The notes below the pieces were generated by a model. It was not told the DNA's origin and did no database searches. It saw only the letters and a program-made list of their open reading frames with translations. A program made the position numbers and the translations under genes. Below, in pieces: positions 1 through 7,964 of a DNA stretch of 50,271 nt. How positions within the stretch are numbered: position 1 is the stretch's first letter; every line of letters starts with the position of its first letter. Source of the stretch: Ruminococcus sp. (GTDB lineage Bacteria; Bacillota; Clostridia; Oscillospirales; Ruminococcaceae); the NCBI GenBank assembly GCA_030531185.1, contig JAUNOG010000015.1, forward strand, positions 1 through 50,271, given 5' to 3'.

Positions 1-51
1 CCACGAAAGTCCGAAACATATGAGCATACGCGCTTCCAGTAATTGTGACAT
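1..51 (-). CDS. Truncated N-terminus of a small membrane protein (PQ-loop/YgjV-like?)
   Basis: Only the first 17 codons lie in the window; the gene runs off the left edge. An AAGGAG site on the minus strand (63-68) lies 11 nt before the ATG at 51-49. The visible residues, MSQLLEARMLICFGLSW, resemble the start of small multi-TM Firmicutes proteins of the PQ-loop/YgjV type, whose first helix carries a LICFG.SWP pattern. It is divergent from the LysR gene, and the LysR operator lies between the two starts, so it may be a LysR target. The assignment rests on a very short stretch and is weak. Confidence 0.4.
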   Translation of the reverse strand, partial: MSQLLEARMLICFGLSW

Positions 52-122
52 TTTACATACAACTCCTTACAACTTCTAACCAAAATTTGATCTGATTTTT
101 TCTTTCTGTTATTATTATACCA

Positions 123-151
123 TTGACAAATCCATAAGTCTAATATATAAT
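123..151 (+). promoter_or_regulatory. Sigma-A promoter of the LysR gene
   Basis: TTGACA (123-128) and TATAAT (146-151) are separated by exactly 17 nt, a full consensus promoter. It sits just upstream of the LysR operator and the TTG start at 200. Confidence 0.85.
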
Positions 152-163
152 ATAAATAAAATC

Positions 164-180
164 AATAGGTTTTGCCTATT
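164..180. promoter_or_regulatory. LysR-type operator (T-N11-A inverted repeat)
   Basis: AATAGG-TTTTG-CCTATT is a perfect 6-bp inverted repeat with a 5-nt spacer. It contains T166-N11-A178, the classic LysR-family box. It overlaps the initially transcribed region of the LysR promoter, which suggests autorepression and possibly control of the divergent gene. Confidence 0.65.
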
Positions 181-199
181 AATAAAGGAGCTGACAGAA

Positions 200-1084
200 T
201 TGGAGCTTACACAGTTACGTTATTTTATGGTAGTAGCACAGACCCAGCATATTACGAGAAGCGCGGAGATACTGCACATCGCGCAGCCCTCCCTCACCCA
301 GTCAATTCATCGTCTGGAGGACGATCTGGGCGTTCCGCTTTTCTCCGCAAAGGGACGAAACATTGTGCTTACCGAATACGGAAAATATTTTTACGAGAAG
401 CTGTGTCCTATTATAGAGGAACTGGACGCTCTGCCCGAAAAGCTGAAAATAAAAGCCAAGCTAAGCGGCGAGACTATACATATGAATGTGCTTGCCGCCT
501 CCGCTCTTGTGACCGAGGCTATTATAGACTACAAAAAGGACAGGAGCAAAATAAACTTCCAGTTTCTACAGAACCAGCAGGAGGAGCTGTATGACATTGA
601 GATAACCACCAAAATGTTCTATCAGATGAACAGCAGCGAGCAGAAAAACAAATTTGTATGCAGCGAAAAAATCTTCCTTGCCGTACCGAACAACGAAAAA
701 TATGAGGGAAGATCCTCCATACGGCTTGAGGATCTTATGAACGAGGGCTTTATCAGTCTTTTCGGTTCAAAGCAGTTCCGCACCATTACCAATAAATTCT
801 GTCACCACGCAGGATTTCACCCGAAAATTATCTTTGAAAGCGACAGTCCCGACGCTGTACGGAATATGATAGCCGCCAATATGGGCGTCGGTTTCTGGCC
901 CGAATTCACTTGGGGAACTATGAACAGCGATCAGGTAAAGCTATTGGAAATCGAAGACGTTTTCTGTTCCAGAGACATCGTTATTTCCTGCAACCTGAAC
1001 AAAACGGACAACGCCAATGTCATCGAGTTTTTTGAATTCCTGAAAAAATATTTTGAAAGCAGACGTATGCATCGGCACGATTAA
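200..1084 (+). CDS. LysR-family transcriptional regulator
   Basis: A 294-aa LysR-type regulator. The N-terminal winged helix-turn-helix (about 1-60) has the usual ELxQLRYF start, a HITRSAEILHIAQPSLTQSI recognition region and a DLGVPLF wing. A periplasmic-binding-protein-like effector domain follows (about 90-285). The start is TTG at 200, set by AAAGGAG at 184-190; the family-typical N-terminus begins exactly there. A T-N11-A box lies in its own leader, so autoregulation is likely. It sits directly upstream of the malate/fumarate operon and is a plausible regulator of it, but no second copy of the box was seen before mdh, so that link is inference. The effector ligand cannot be told from sequence. 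Confidence 0.9.
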   Translation: MELTQLRYFMVVAQTQHITRSAEILHIAQPSLTQSIHRLEDDLGVPLFSAKGRNIVLTEYGKYFYEKLCPIIEELDALPEKLKIKAKLSGETIHMNVLAASALVTEAIIDYKKDRSKINFQFLQNQQEELYDIEITTKMFYQMNSSEQKNKFVCSEKIFLAVPNNEKYEGRSSIRLEDLMNEGFISLFGSKQFRTITNKFCHHAGFHPKIIFESDSPDAVRNMIAANMGVGFWPEFTWGTMNSDQVKLLEIEDVFCSRDIVISCNLNKTDNANVIEFFEFLKKYFESRRMHRHD

Positions 1085-1170
1085 AACTGCGGACGTTATT
1101 TACGATACGCCGTAAATATATATCATATAACAAATACATTCAATATTAATTATTATTAAAAAGAAATAAC

Positions 1171-1199
1171 TTGTCAAAACGTATTTTTTTTGCTATAAT
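1171..1199 (+). promoter_or_regulatory. Promoter of the mdh-hdr-flx-frd-fum operon
   Basis: TTGTCA (1171-1176), 17-nt spacer, TATAAT (1194-1199), with a TG one base before the -10 (1191-1192), i.e. an extended -10. No other clear promoter was noticed between here and the hairpin at 12581, consistent with one roughly 11-kb transcript. Confidence 0.75.
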
Positions 1200-1206
1200 A
1201 AATATT

Positions 1207-1280
1207 ATGCGGAAATATGTTGATTTGAGCAGAACTGCGCAATGTAAAATTATGTTAGTTCGCCGGTTTCATATCCGCAT
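1207..1280 (+). ncRNA. Structured 5' leader of the fumarate operon
   Basis: The transcript should start near 1206. ATGCGGA (1207-1213) pairs perfectly with TCCGCAT (1274-1280). The stem continues, after a two-A bulge, as TATG (1216-1219) with CATA (1270-1273). Inside, GCG(C)AA (1237-1242) can pair with TTCGC (1259-1263). About 90 nt of AT-rich RNA then separates this domain from the mdh start. The long structured leader suggests a cis-acting RNA or protein-binding element. It matches no riboswitch I know. Confidence 0.45.
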
Positions 1281-1370
1281 AGAGAAGAATATGATAAAAT
1301 GCTGTGCTTGCTTTATATAATGTATAGCTCATGGATTTTATTAGAAAATATGAAAATGGAGTGTGACATT

Positions 1371-2318
1371 ATGGGTAGTAAAATTACCATCATCGGTGCG
1401 GGCAGTGTAGGTGCGACTATCGCTTACACACTGTCAAATGAAAGCGTCGCTTCTGAAATCGTTCTTATCGATATCGATAAGCGAAAGCTGGCGGGCGAAG
1501 TAATGGATATTATGCAGGGTACAGGTTTCCGCGATCCTATATCCGTTATTGCAGGCGATTACGAGGACGCTAAGGATTCGGATATCGTCATCATTACGTC
1601 GGGTATTGCAAGAAAACCGGGACAGACGCGTCTGGAGCTTGTACAGACAAACGTTGATATCCTCAAGAGCATTACTCCCGAGGTTGTAAAGGCTGCCCCT
1701 AATGCGCTTTACATAATCGTAAGCAATCCTGTGGATATTCTTACTTATGTATTCACAAAGATATCGGGACTTCCCGACAGACAGGTCATCGGCTCGGGCA
1801 CTCTGCTTGACACCACGAGACTTCGCGCCTGCATATCGGAAAAGTTCTCCGTTTCTCAGAGAAACATTCACGCTTACGTATTCGGTGAGCACGGCGACTC
1901 ATCGTTCGTTCCGTGGTCGTGCGCTGAGATCGCAGGCTTTGATTTTGACGACTATGCAAACTGGATGATCCAGAACGGAAAGCTTGACGCAGCTCCCGAC
2001 AAGGACGCTATTATCGAGTACGTTCACAAGTCCGGCGGACAGATCATTGCAAACAAGGGCGCGACCTTCTACGCTATCGCAGTTTCGGTATGCAGACTTT
2101 GCAACATTCTGCTTTCCGCATTCAACTCTATCATTACGGTTTCTTCTGTAATGCACGGCGAATACGGCATTGACGGATGCAGTCTCAGCACGCTGAACCT
2201 TGTAGGTCCAAAGGGTATCGAGGCTAAGCTGCCGCTCAAGCTCACGGACGAGGAAGTCGCTAAGCTTGTGGACAGCGCAAACAAGATGAAGGAAGTTATC
2301 AGTCATATCGACATTTAA
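1371..2318 (+). CDS. mdh: Malate dehydrogenase of the LDH-like fold (NAD-dependent)
   Basis: A 315-aa enzyme of the lactate/malate dehydrogenase family. It has the GAGSVG nucleotide loop (9-14), Asp34 after the second strand as expected for NAD, catalytic His174 in GEHGD, Asp147 and the substrate-binding arginines Arg87 and Arg150. In lactate dehydrogenases the substrate-loop residue (position 102 in LDH numbering) is Gln; here it is Arg81 in GIARKPGQTR, the residue that selects oxaloacetate/malate. Thr232, at LDH position 246, is still LDH-like, so the signature is mixed. The start is ATG 1371, which gives the family-typical N-terminus after a GGAG site; an in-frame ATG at 1299 would add an implausible extension. 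As first gene of an operon with fumarase and fumarate reductase, malate dehydrogenase activity (oxaloacetate + NADH -> malate) is favoured. Confidence 0.8.
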   Translation: MGSKITIIGAGSVGATIAYTLSNESVASEIVLIDIDKRKLAGEVMDIMQGTGFRDPISVIAGDYEDAKDSDIVIITSGIARKPGQTRLELVQTNVDILKSITPEVVKAAPNALYIIVSNPVDILTYVFTKISGLPDRQVIGSGTLLDTTRLRACISEKFSVSQRNIHAYVFGEHGDSSFVPWSCAEIAGFDFDDYANWMIQNGKLDAAPDKDAIIEYVHKSGGQIIANKGATFYAIAVSVCRLCNILLSAFNSIITVSSVMHGEYGIDGCSLSTLNLVGPKGIEAKLPLKLTDEEVAKLVDSANKMKEVISHIDI

Positions 2319-2343
2319 TTTTTAAGTGAAAGGGTTATTTAAA

Positions 2344-3141
2344 GTGATTAAATACAGTTACTATCCGGGCTGCACTTTGAGAACAAAGGCTAAAAAGCTT
2401 GACGCTTACGCTAAGGCGTCCGCAAAGGCTTTGGGCTTTGAGCTTGAGGAAATCGAAAACTGGCAGTGCTGCGGAGGAGTTTATCCTTTGGGCAGCGACG
2501 AGATCGCCACAAAGCTTTCCTCGGTACGCGCTCTCAACGAAGCAAAGGAAAAGGGTCAGGAGCTTGTAACTCTGTGCTCCGCCTGTCATCACGTTATCAA
2601 AAGAGTTAACGACGATATGAAGCAGAATGGGGACATCTGCACAAGAGCAAATAACTATATGAAGCTTGACGAGCCTTACAAGGGCGAGACGGAGGTCCTG
2701 CATTTTCTGGAGGTGCTCAGAGACAAGGTCGGCTTTGACGAGCTGAAGAAAAAGGTCGTAAATCCACTGAAAGGAAAGAAGATAGGCGCATACTACGGAT
2801 GTCTCCTGCTAAGACCCAGCAAGGTGCTTGAATTTGACAATCCCGAAAATCCAAAGATTATGGAGGATTTCATCAGGGCTATCGGCGCCGAGCCTGTTAT
2901 TTATCCTTACCGCAACGAATGCTGCGGAGGTCATATCGCTCTCAAGGAGAGACAAATGGCGGGCAATATGTCGACCAATATTATGAACAGCGCAGAGGGC
3001 TTCGGAGCAGAAATGCTTATTACAGCCTGTCCATTGTGCCTTTATAATATGAATAAGAATTCAACAAGCGAGCTGCCCGTTTACTACTTTACGGAACTTC
3101 TGGCAGAGGCTTTGGGCGTTAAAGAGGAGGTTTGCGAATAA
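2344..3141 (+). CDS. hdrB: Heterodisulfide reductase subunit B (HdrB)
   Basis: A 265-aa protein with two complete CCG domains, the ligands of the non-cubane iron-sulfur clusters of HdrB. The first has YPGC, QCCGG and CSACHH; the second has YYGC, ECCGG and CPLC. In methanogens HdrB reduces the CoM-S-S-CoB disulfide; in bacteria it is the terminal electron-delivering subunit of HdrABC complexes. The start is GTG 2344, with AAAGGG at 2331-2334 and the family-typical KYSYYPGC start; a GTG 18 nt upstream has no ribosome site. Its stop overlaps the hdrC start by one base. With no disulfide substrate gene nearby, its likely partner here is the SdhB-like protein at 8835-9509 (inference). Confidence 0.9.
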   Translation: MIKYSYYPGCTLRTKAKKLDAYAKASAKALGFELEEIENWQCCGGVYPLGSDEIATKLSSVRALNEAKEKGQELVTLCSACHHVIKRVNDDMKQNGDICTRANNYMKLDEPYKGETEVLHFLEVLRDKVGFDELKKKVVNPLKGKKIGAYYGCLLLRPSKVLEFDNPENPKIMEDFIRAIGAEPVIYPYRNECCGGHIALKERQMAGNMSTNIMNSAEGFGAEMLITACPLCLYNMNKNSTSELPVYYFTELLAEALGVKEEVCE

Positions 3142-3530
3142 TGGATAAATCGGTTAAGCAGGCTGAGCTTATACGGGAAATCAGCGGCGTAAACCCCTAT
3201 AAATGTATGAAATGCGGCAAATGCTCCGCCTCATGTCCCTCCTACGACGAAATGGACATCAAGCCTCATCAGTTCGTTTCTTATGTGATAAACGAGGATA
3301 TCGAGTCTTTGGTAAATTCAAAGTCGCTGTGGAAGTGTCTTTCCTGCTTTGCCTGCGTTGAACGCTGTCCGAGAGACGTTAAGCCGGGCAAGCTTGTGGA
3401 CGCTGCAAGACAGGCTGTTGTAAGACAGAGAGGCGAGGATTATCTGCTTGCGGACGAAATTCCCGAGCTTATCGACGACGAAACTCCTCAGCAGCTTCTG
3501 GTAAGCGCATTCAGAAAGTACAGGAGGTGA
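3141..3530 (+). CDS. hdrC: Heterodisulfide reductase subunit C (HdrC)
   Basis: A 129-aa dicluster ferredoxin with two CxxCxxCxxxCP motifs, CMKCGKCSASCP and CLSCFACVERCP, which bind two [4Fe-4S] clusters and wire HdrA to HdrB. The start is ATG 3141 behind GAGGAGG (3124-3130) and overlaps the hdrB stop as TAATG, indicating translational coupling. Length and motifs are typical of HdrC. Confidence 0.92.
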   Translation: MDKSVKQAELIREISGVNPYKCMKCGKCSASCPSYDEMDIKPHQFVSYVINEDIESLVNSKSLWKCLSCFACVERCPRDVKPGKLVDAARQAVVRQRGEDYLLADEIPELIDDETPQQLLVSAFRKYRR

Positions 3531-3537
3531 GCACGAT

Positions 3538-5526
3538 ATGCAGAGAATAGGTGTATTTGTATGCCACTGCGGCAGTAATATCGCCGCTACGGTAGACGTA
3601 AAAAAGGTTGTAGAGGTTATCGGTATGGAGCCGGGCGTGGTTTATGCCGAGGACTATCAGTATATGTGCTCCGAGGCAGGTCAGGAGAAGATCGCGGCGG
3701 CTATAAAGGAAAAGAACCTCACGGGCGTTGTAGTCTGCTCATGTTCGCCTCGTATGCATGAGACTACATTCAGAAAATGTGCCGAAAAGGCGGGTATCAA
3801 CCCTTATATGGTTGAGATCGCAAATATCCGTGAGCAGTGCTCGTGGATACATAAGGATATGGAGGAGGCTACCAAGAAGGCCGTTATTCTTGCAAGAGCG
3901 GCTGTCGCTAAGGTAAACCTCAATACTCCTCTTCAGCCGGGCGAGAGCAGAGTTACAAAGAGAGCTTTGGTCATCGGCGGCGGTATAGCAGGTATCCAAA
4001 CCGCTCTGGACATCGCGGACGCGGGCTATGAGGTAGATATCGTTGAGAAAACTCCGAGTATCGGCGGAAGAATGTCACAGCTTGACAAGACATTCCCTAC
4101 TCTGGACTGTTCGGCTTGTATCCTTACGCCGAAAATGGTTGACGCCGCGGCTCACGATAAGATAAAGATATATTCCTACAGCGAGGTAGAAAACGTAAGC
4201 GGCTTTGTGGGCGACTTTACGGTCGATATCAGAAAGAAAGCAAGATACGTTGATATGGACAAGTGTACGGGCTGCGGAGCTTGTCAGGAGAAGTGTCCTT
4301 CAAAGAAAACTCCCAGCGAGTTCAACAGAGGACTTAATACAAGAAGCGCTATCTACACTCCTTTCGCTCAGGCTATCCCTAATGTGCCTGTGATCGACCC
4401 CAACGCTTGTATCAAGCTCAAAACGGGCAAGTGCGGAGTATGCTCAAAGGTATGTCAGGCAGGCGCTATCGACTACGAGCAGAAGGACGAGATAATTACC
4501 GAAAAGTACGGCGCGATCGTCGTTGCAACGGGCTTTGACATCATCAAGCTTGACAACTACGACGAGTACGCTTACAGCCAGAGCAAGGACGTTGTTACTT
4601 CCCTCGAGCTGGAGCGTATTATGAACGCCGCAGGTCCTACAAAGGGTCATCTTGAGCGTCTTTCCGACGGAAAGGCTCCCAAGAATATAGTATTCATTCA
4701 GTGCGTAGGCAGCAGATGCTCCGACAACAGAGGAAAGAGCTACTGCTCGAAGATATGCTGTATGTACACGGCTAAGCACGCTATGCTTATCAGGGACAAG
4801 TATCCCGATACGAACGTTACCGTGTTCTACATAGACGTACGTACTCCCGGCAAGAACTTTGACGAATTCTACAGACGTGCCGTTGAGGAATATCACGTTA
4901 ACTACATCAAGGGACAGGTGGGCAAGGTAGCTCCTCAGCCCGACGGTACTCTTATGGTTCACGGCGTCGACCTCATCGACGGCAAGCAGATAAAAATGGA
5001 GGCGGATATGGTCGTTCTTGCAGCGGCTATCGAGCCTGATCCGACCGTAAGAAAGCTTGCTACTATGCTTACGGCAAGTATCGATACCAATAACTTCCTT
5101 ACCGAGGCTCACGCTAAGCTCCGTCCTGTGGAGTCTCCCACTGCGGGCGTATTCCTTTCGGGCGTTTCACAGGGACCTAAGGATATCCCCGAAACGGTTT
5201 CTCAGGCGGGCGCGGCGGCTGTTAAGGTCGTGGGACTTCTCGCTAAGGATAAGCTGCTTACTAACCCATGTACCGCACAGTCCGACGAACTGCTCTGCAA
5301 CGGCTGTTCGACTTGTGCGAATGTTTGTCCTTACGGAGCTATTTCCTATGAAGATAAGCTTATAAACGATCACGGTATCCGTGAGACAAGAAGAGTTGCT
5401 CAGGTAAATACCGCGCTCTGCCACGGCTGCGGAGCTTGTACGGTTGCTTGTCCTTCAGGCGCTATGGACCTTCAGGGCTTCTCTAACAGACAGATCATTG
5501 CGGAGGTGGACGCTATATGCCGATAA
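3538..5526 (+). CDS. hdrA: Heterodisulfide reductase subunit A (HdrA), bifurcating flavoprotein
   Basis: A 662-aa HdrA. In order: an N-terminal domain with VCHCGSNIA and CSCSPRMHE cysteines; an FAD Rossmann motif GGGIAGIQTALDIA (about residues 144-160); the conserved PTLDCSACILTPKM segment; an inserted ferredoxin pair (CTGCGACQEKCP, CGVCSKVC); the second half of the thioredoxin-reductase-like fold; and a C-terminal dicluster ferredoxin (CNGCSTCANVCP, CHGCGACTVACP). HdrA carries the bifurcating FAD in Hdr complexes and reduces ferredoxin with one electron of each pair. The ribosome site is AGGAGG upstream of ATG 3538. The 3' end overlaps the next gene by 10 nt. Nothing is truncated. Confidence 0.93.
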   Translation: MQRIGVFVCHCGSNIAATVDVKKVVEVIGMEPGVVYAEDYQYMCSEAGQEKIAAAIKEKNLTGVVVCSCSPRMHETTFRKCAEKAGINPYMVEIANIREQCSWIHKDMEEATKKAVILARAAVAKVNLNTPLQPGESRVTKRALVIGGGIAGIQTALDIADAGYEVDIVEKTPSIGGRMSQLDKTFPTLDCSACILTPKMVDAAAHDKIKIYSYSEVENVSGFVGDFTVDIRKKARYVDMDKCTGCGACQEKCPSKKTPSEFNRGLNTRSAIYTPFAQAIPNVPVIDPNACIKLKTGKCGVCSKVCQAGAIDYEQKDEIITEKYGAIVVATGFDIIKLDNYDEYAYSQSKDVVTSLELERIMNAAGPTKGHLERLSDGKAPKNIVFIQCVGSRCSDNRGKSYCSKICCMYTAKHAMLIRDKYPDTNVTVFYIDVRTPGKNFDEFYRRAVEEYHVNYIKGQVGKVAPQPDGTLMVHGVDLIDGKQIKMEADMVVLAAAIEPDPTVRKLATMLTASIDTNNFLTEAHAKLRPVESPTAGVFLSGVSQGPKDIPETVSQAGAAAVKVVGLLAKDKLLTNPCTAQSDELLCNGCSTCANVCPYGAISYEDKLINDHGIRETRRVAQVNTALCHGCGACTVACPSGAMDLQGFSNRQIIAEVDAICR

Positions 5527-5957
5527 ATAATGAAGAATTCAGACCGAAGATCGTCGCTTTCTGCTGTAACTGGTGCAGTTATGCGGGAGCGGATCTGGCA
5601 GGCAGCAGCCGTCTTGCATATCCTGCCGACGTTAAGATAATCAGAGTTCCGTGCTCTTGCAGAGTTAATCCTATGTTTATCCTCCGTGCCTTTGAAAAGG
5701 GCGCAGACGGAGTTATTATGTGCGGCTGCCACCCCGGCGACTGTCATTACAGCACAGGTAACTACTATGCAAGACGCCGTATGACGCTGTTGTTCTCAAT
5801 GCTGGATTATATCGGCGTTGAGCAGGGACGTACCCGTGTTGAATGGGTATCTGCGGCTGAGGGCGTTAAGTTCTCCACAACTATGAACGAGTTTGTTGAG
5901 AAGATCCGTTCTCTTGGCAAGAACGTAAGATTGGAGGATTTGAGATGCAGGAATTGA
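5517..5957 (+). CDS. flxD: MvhD/FlxD-type electron-transfer subunit
   Basis: A 146-aa protein of the MvhD (F420-nonreducing hydrogenase delta) family, which binds a [2Fe-2S] cluster and hands electrons from the donor module to HdrA. Visible cysteine motifs are FCCNWCSYAGAD near the N-terminus, PCSCR, and CGCHPGDCHY. It overlaps hdrA upstream by 10 nt and the next gene by 13 nt, so it is tightly coupled. No hydrogenase large or small subunit is encoded nearby; the donor module is instead FlxABC, as in the Desulfovibrio flxABCD-hdrABC cluster. Confidence 0.88.
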   Translation: MPINNEEFRPKIVAFCCNWCSYAGADLAGSSRLAYPADVKIIRVPCSCRVNPMFILRAFEKGADGVIMCGCHPGDCHYSTGNYYARRRMTLLFSMLDYIGVEQGRTRVEWVSAAEGVKFSTTMNEFVEKIRSLGKNVRLEDLRCRN

Positions 5958-6919
5958 TTACCCGCATTAAAGAGCTCCTTGCCGACAAGACCGTTGACCG
6001 CGCTATCGGCTGGAGAGCGGGAGATTTAGGATACAATCCCGAACCGGCATATTTCAATTCGGTTGAGGATATGGACAATTTTGTATACGACGGATTCTGC
6101 GGCGCAAACCTCAGCAAGATGATGATAGAAGCGGCTAAGCTGGAGGGTAAGACACTTGTTTGTCTCAAGCCCTGCGATACATACAGCTTCAATCAGCTTA
6201 TCAAGGAGCACCGCGTTGACCGCGAAAAGACGTATATTATCGGCGTAGGCTGCAAGGGAAAGCTTGACCCGAGAAAGCTTGAGGAGCTTGGTATCAGGGG
6301 CGTTACGACTGTTAAGGGTGCAGAGCTTGAGGGCGACTGCGAGACCTTGAAATTCGATACTGTCTACGGCGAAAAGGAATGCGCTTACAGCGATCTTATG
6401 CTTGAAAGATGTCACGTATGCAAGGGTAAGGAACATAAGGTTTTCGACGAGGTGATCGGCGAGTCAAAGGACACCTCCACAGGAGACAGATTTGACGAGG
6501 TCGCGGCTATCGAGGCTATGTCCCCCGAGGAAAAGTTCGCTTTCTTCCAGGCTGAGCTGAGCAAGTGTATCAGATGCAACGCCTGCCGCAATGCGTGTCC
6601 TGCGTGCAGCTGCCGCAAGTGCGTATTCGACAGCAACAAATTCGACAGCGCACAGAAAGCAAACACCGTTTCCTTTGAGGAAAAGATGTTCCACATTATC
6701 CGCGCGTTCCACGTTGCTGGAAGATGTACAGACTGCGGCGAATGCAGCAGAGTATGTCCGCAGGGCATTCCGCTGCACCTGTTCAACAGAAAGTTCATTA
6801 AGGATATCAACGAGTTCTACGGCGAATATCAGGCGGGCGAGGACACCGAGTCAAAGGCTCCGCTTACGAATTTCACATTCGACGACGTTGAACCAAGTAT
6901 TGTAGGAGAAAGGGGATAA
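5945..6919 (+). CDS. flxC: FlxC-like iron-sulfur electron-transfer subunit
   Basis: A 324-aa protein with an N-terminal domain resembling coenzyme F420 hydrogenase beta-type proteins (LVCLKPCDTYSFNQLI; GVGCKGKLD) and a C-terminal dicluster ferredoxin (CIRCNACRNACPACSC about residues 205-220; CTDCGECSRVCPQG about 258-271). By family and position it matches FlxC of NADH-dependent Flx-Hdr complexes. It starts at ATG 5945 behind GGAGG, inside the 3' end of flxD. It probably relays electrons between FlxB/FlxA and FlxD. Confidence 0.75.
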   Translation: MQELITRIKELLADKTVDRAIGWRAGDLGYNPEPAYFNSVEDMDNFVYDGFCGANLSKMMIEAAKLEGKTLVCLKPCDTYSFNQLIKEHRVDREKTYIIGVGCKGKLDPRKLEELGIRGVTTVKGAELEGDCETLKFDTVYGEKECAYSDLMLERCHVCKGKEHKVFDEVIGESKDTSTGDRFDEVAAIEAMSPEEKFAFFQAELSKCIRCNACRNACPACSCRKCVFDSNKFDSAQKANTVSFEEKMFHIIRAFHVAGRCTDCGECSRVCPQGIPLHLFNRKFIKDINEFYGEYQAGEDTESKAPLTNFTFDDVEPSIVGERG

Positions 6920-6923
6920 TGCT

Positions 6924-7964
6924 ATGCTGAAAATGCCAAAAAGCAATATGACGGCATTATTCCGTCTGATAAATGAAAATCAGGAGCTTTTTGTTCCTGT
7001 TAAAAAAGCAAATCAGGTCAATTTCGGACTTTGGGACGATGAGGCTGAGGTTTCTCTCGAAACCCTAAAGACCGTAAAGTCCCCCAAGGACGTTTTCTTC
7101 CCGCAGAGCGAAACGCTCTATACCTGCGTTAAGGACGGAAAGAAGATCTCCATTAAGCCCGAGGAGCTTGCAAGCAGAGATTTCGTAGTTTTCGGTATGA
7201 AGCCCTGCGACGTCCGCGCGGTAGACGTGCTGGACAGAGTTTTCCTCACCGAACCGTGCGACTCATTCTACAAGGCTCGCCGCGACCACGGCACTATCGT
7301 GTCCCTCGCCTGCGGAGAACCGTCTGTAAGCTGTTTCTGCAAGGCTTTCGGTATCGACTGCACAGAGCCGAACGCAGACGCTGCGATATGGCTTACGGAG
7401 GACAGCCTTTACTGGAAGGCTATGACCGAAAAGGGCGAAAAGCTTACGGAGACTGTAAAGTCCTTGTTTGAAGACGCCGACGCTGCGGACGAGGAAAAGC
7501 TTGACGCTGTTAAGGAAACTACAAAGGCGATCGTTGAAAAGCTCCCCTATTCAAATCTTTCTCTGGAGGGCTGGAACGGCGACGCGCTTACGGAAAAATT
7601 CAATTCACCCGTATGGGAGGAGCTTTACAAGCCTTGTCTTGCCTGCGGTACTTGTACTTTTGTATGTCCTACCTGCCAGTGCTACGACATCAAGGACTAC
7701 AACACAGGTCACGAGATAAAGCGTTACCGCTGCTGGGATTCGTGTATGTATTCCGACTTTACAATGATGGCTCACGGAAACAACCGTACAACTCAGCTTC
7801 AGCGTTTCCGACAGAGATTTATGCACAAGCTTGTGTACTTCCCCGCCAACAACGACGGAATGTATTCCTGCGTAGGCTGCGGCAGATGTGTTGACAAGTG
7901 CCCGTCCTCGCTGAACATCGTCAAGGTAATTAAAGCATTTGAAAAGCAGGAGGGTGATAAATAA
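6924..7964 (+). CDS. flxB: FlxB-like / AsrA-family 4Fe-4S protein
   Basis: A 346-aa protein of the anaerobic sulfite reductase A/hydrogenase beta family. It has the GMKPCDVRAVDVLD and ACGEPSVSCFC segments in the N-terminal half and a C-terminal ferredoxin region with CLACGTCTFVCPTCQCYD and CVGCGRCVDKCPS. In Asr, sulfhydrogenases and Flx complexes this subunit takes electrons from the NAD(P)H flavoprotein (AsrB/FlxA), the next gene here. ATG 6924 follows AGGAGAAAGGGG; the stop overlaps the flxA start as TAATG. No sulfite reductase C subunit is present, so an Asr operon is excluded. Confidence 0.8.
   Translation: MLKMPKSNMTALFRLINENQELFVPVKKANQVNFGLWDDEAEVSLETLKTVKSPKDVFFPQSETLYTCVKDGKKISIKPEELASRDFVVFGMKPCDVRAVDVLDRVFLTEPCDSFYKARRDHGTIVSLACGEPSVSCFCKAFGIDCTEPNADAAIWLTEDSLYWKAMTEKGEKLTETVKSLFEDADAADEEKLDAVKETTKAIVEKLPYSNLSLEGWNGDALTEKFNSPVWEELYKPCLACGTCTFVCPTCQCYDIKDYNTGHEIKRYRCWDSCMYSDFTMMAHGNNRTTQLQRFRQRFMHKLVYFPANNDGMYSCVGCGRCVDKCPSSLNIVKVIKAFEKQEGDK

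Noticed and set aside
1299-1370. N-terminal extension of malate dehydrogenase from ATG 1299
   Set aside because: It would add 24 hydrophobic residues before a complete family-typical N-terminus and lacks a good ribosome site; the segment is better read as leader RNA.
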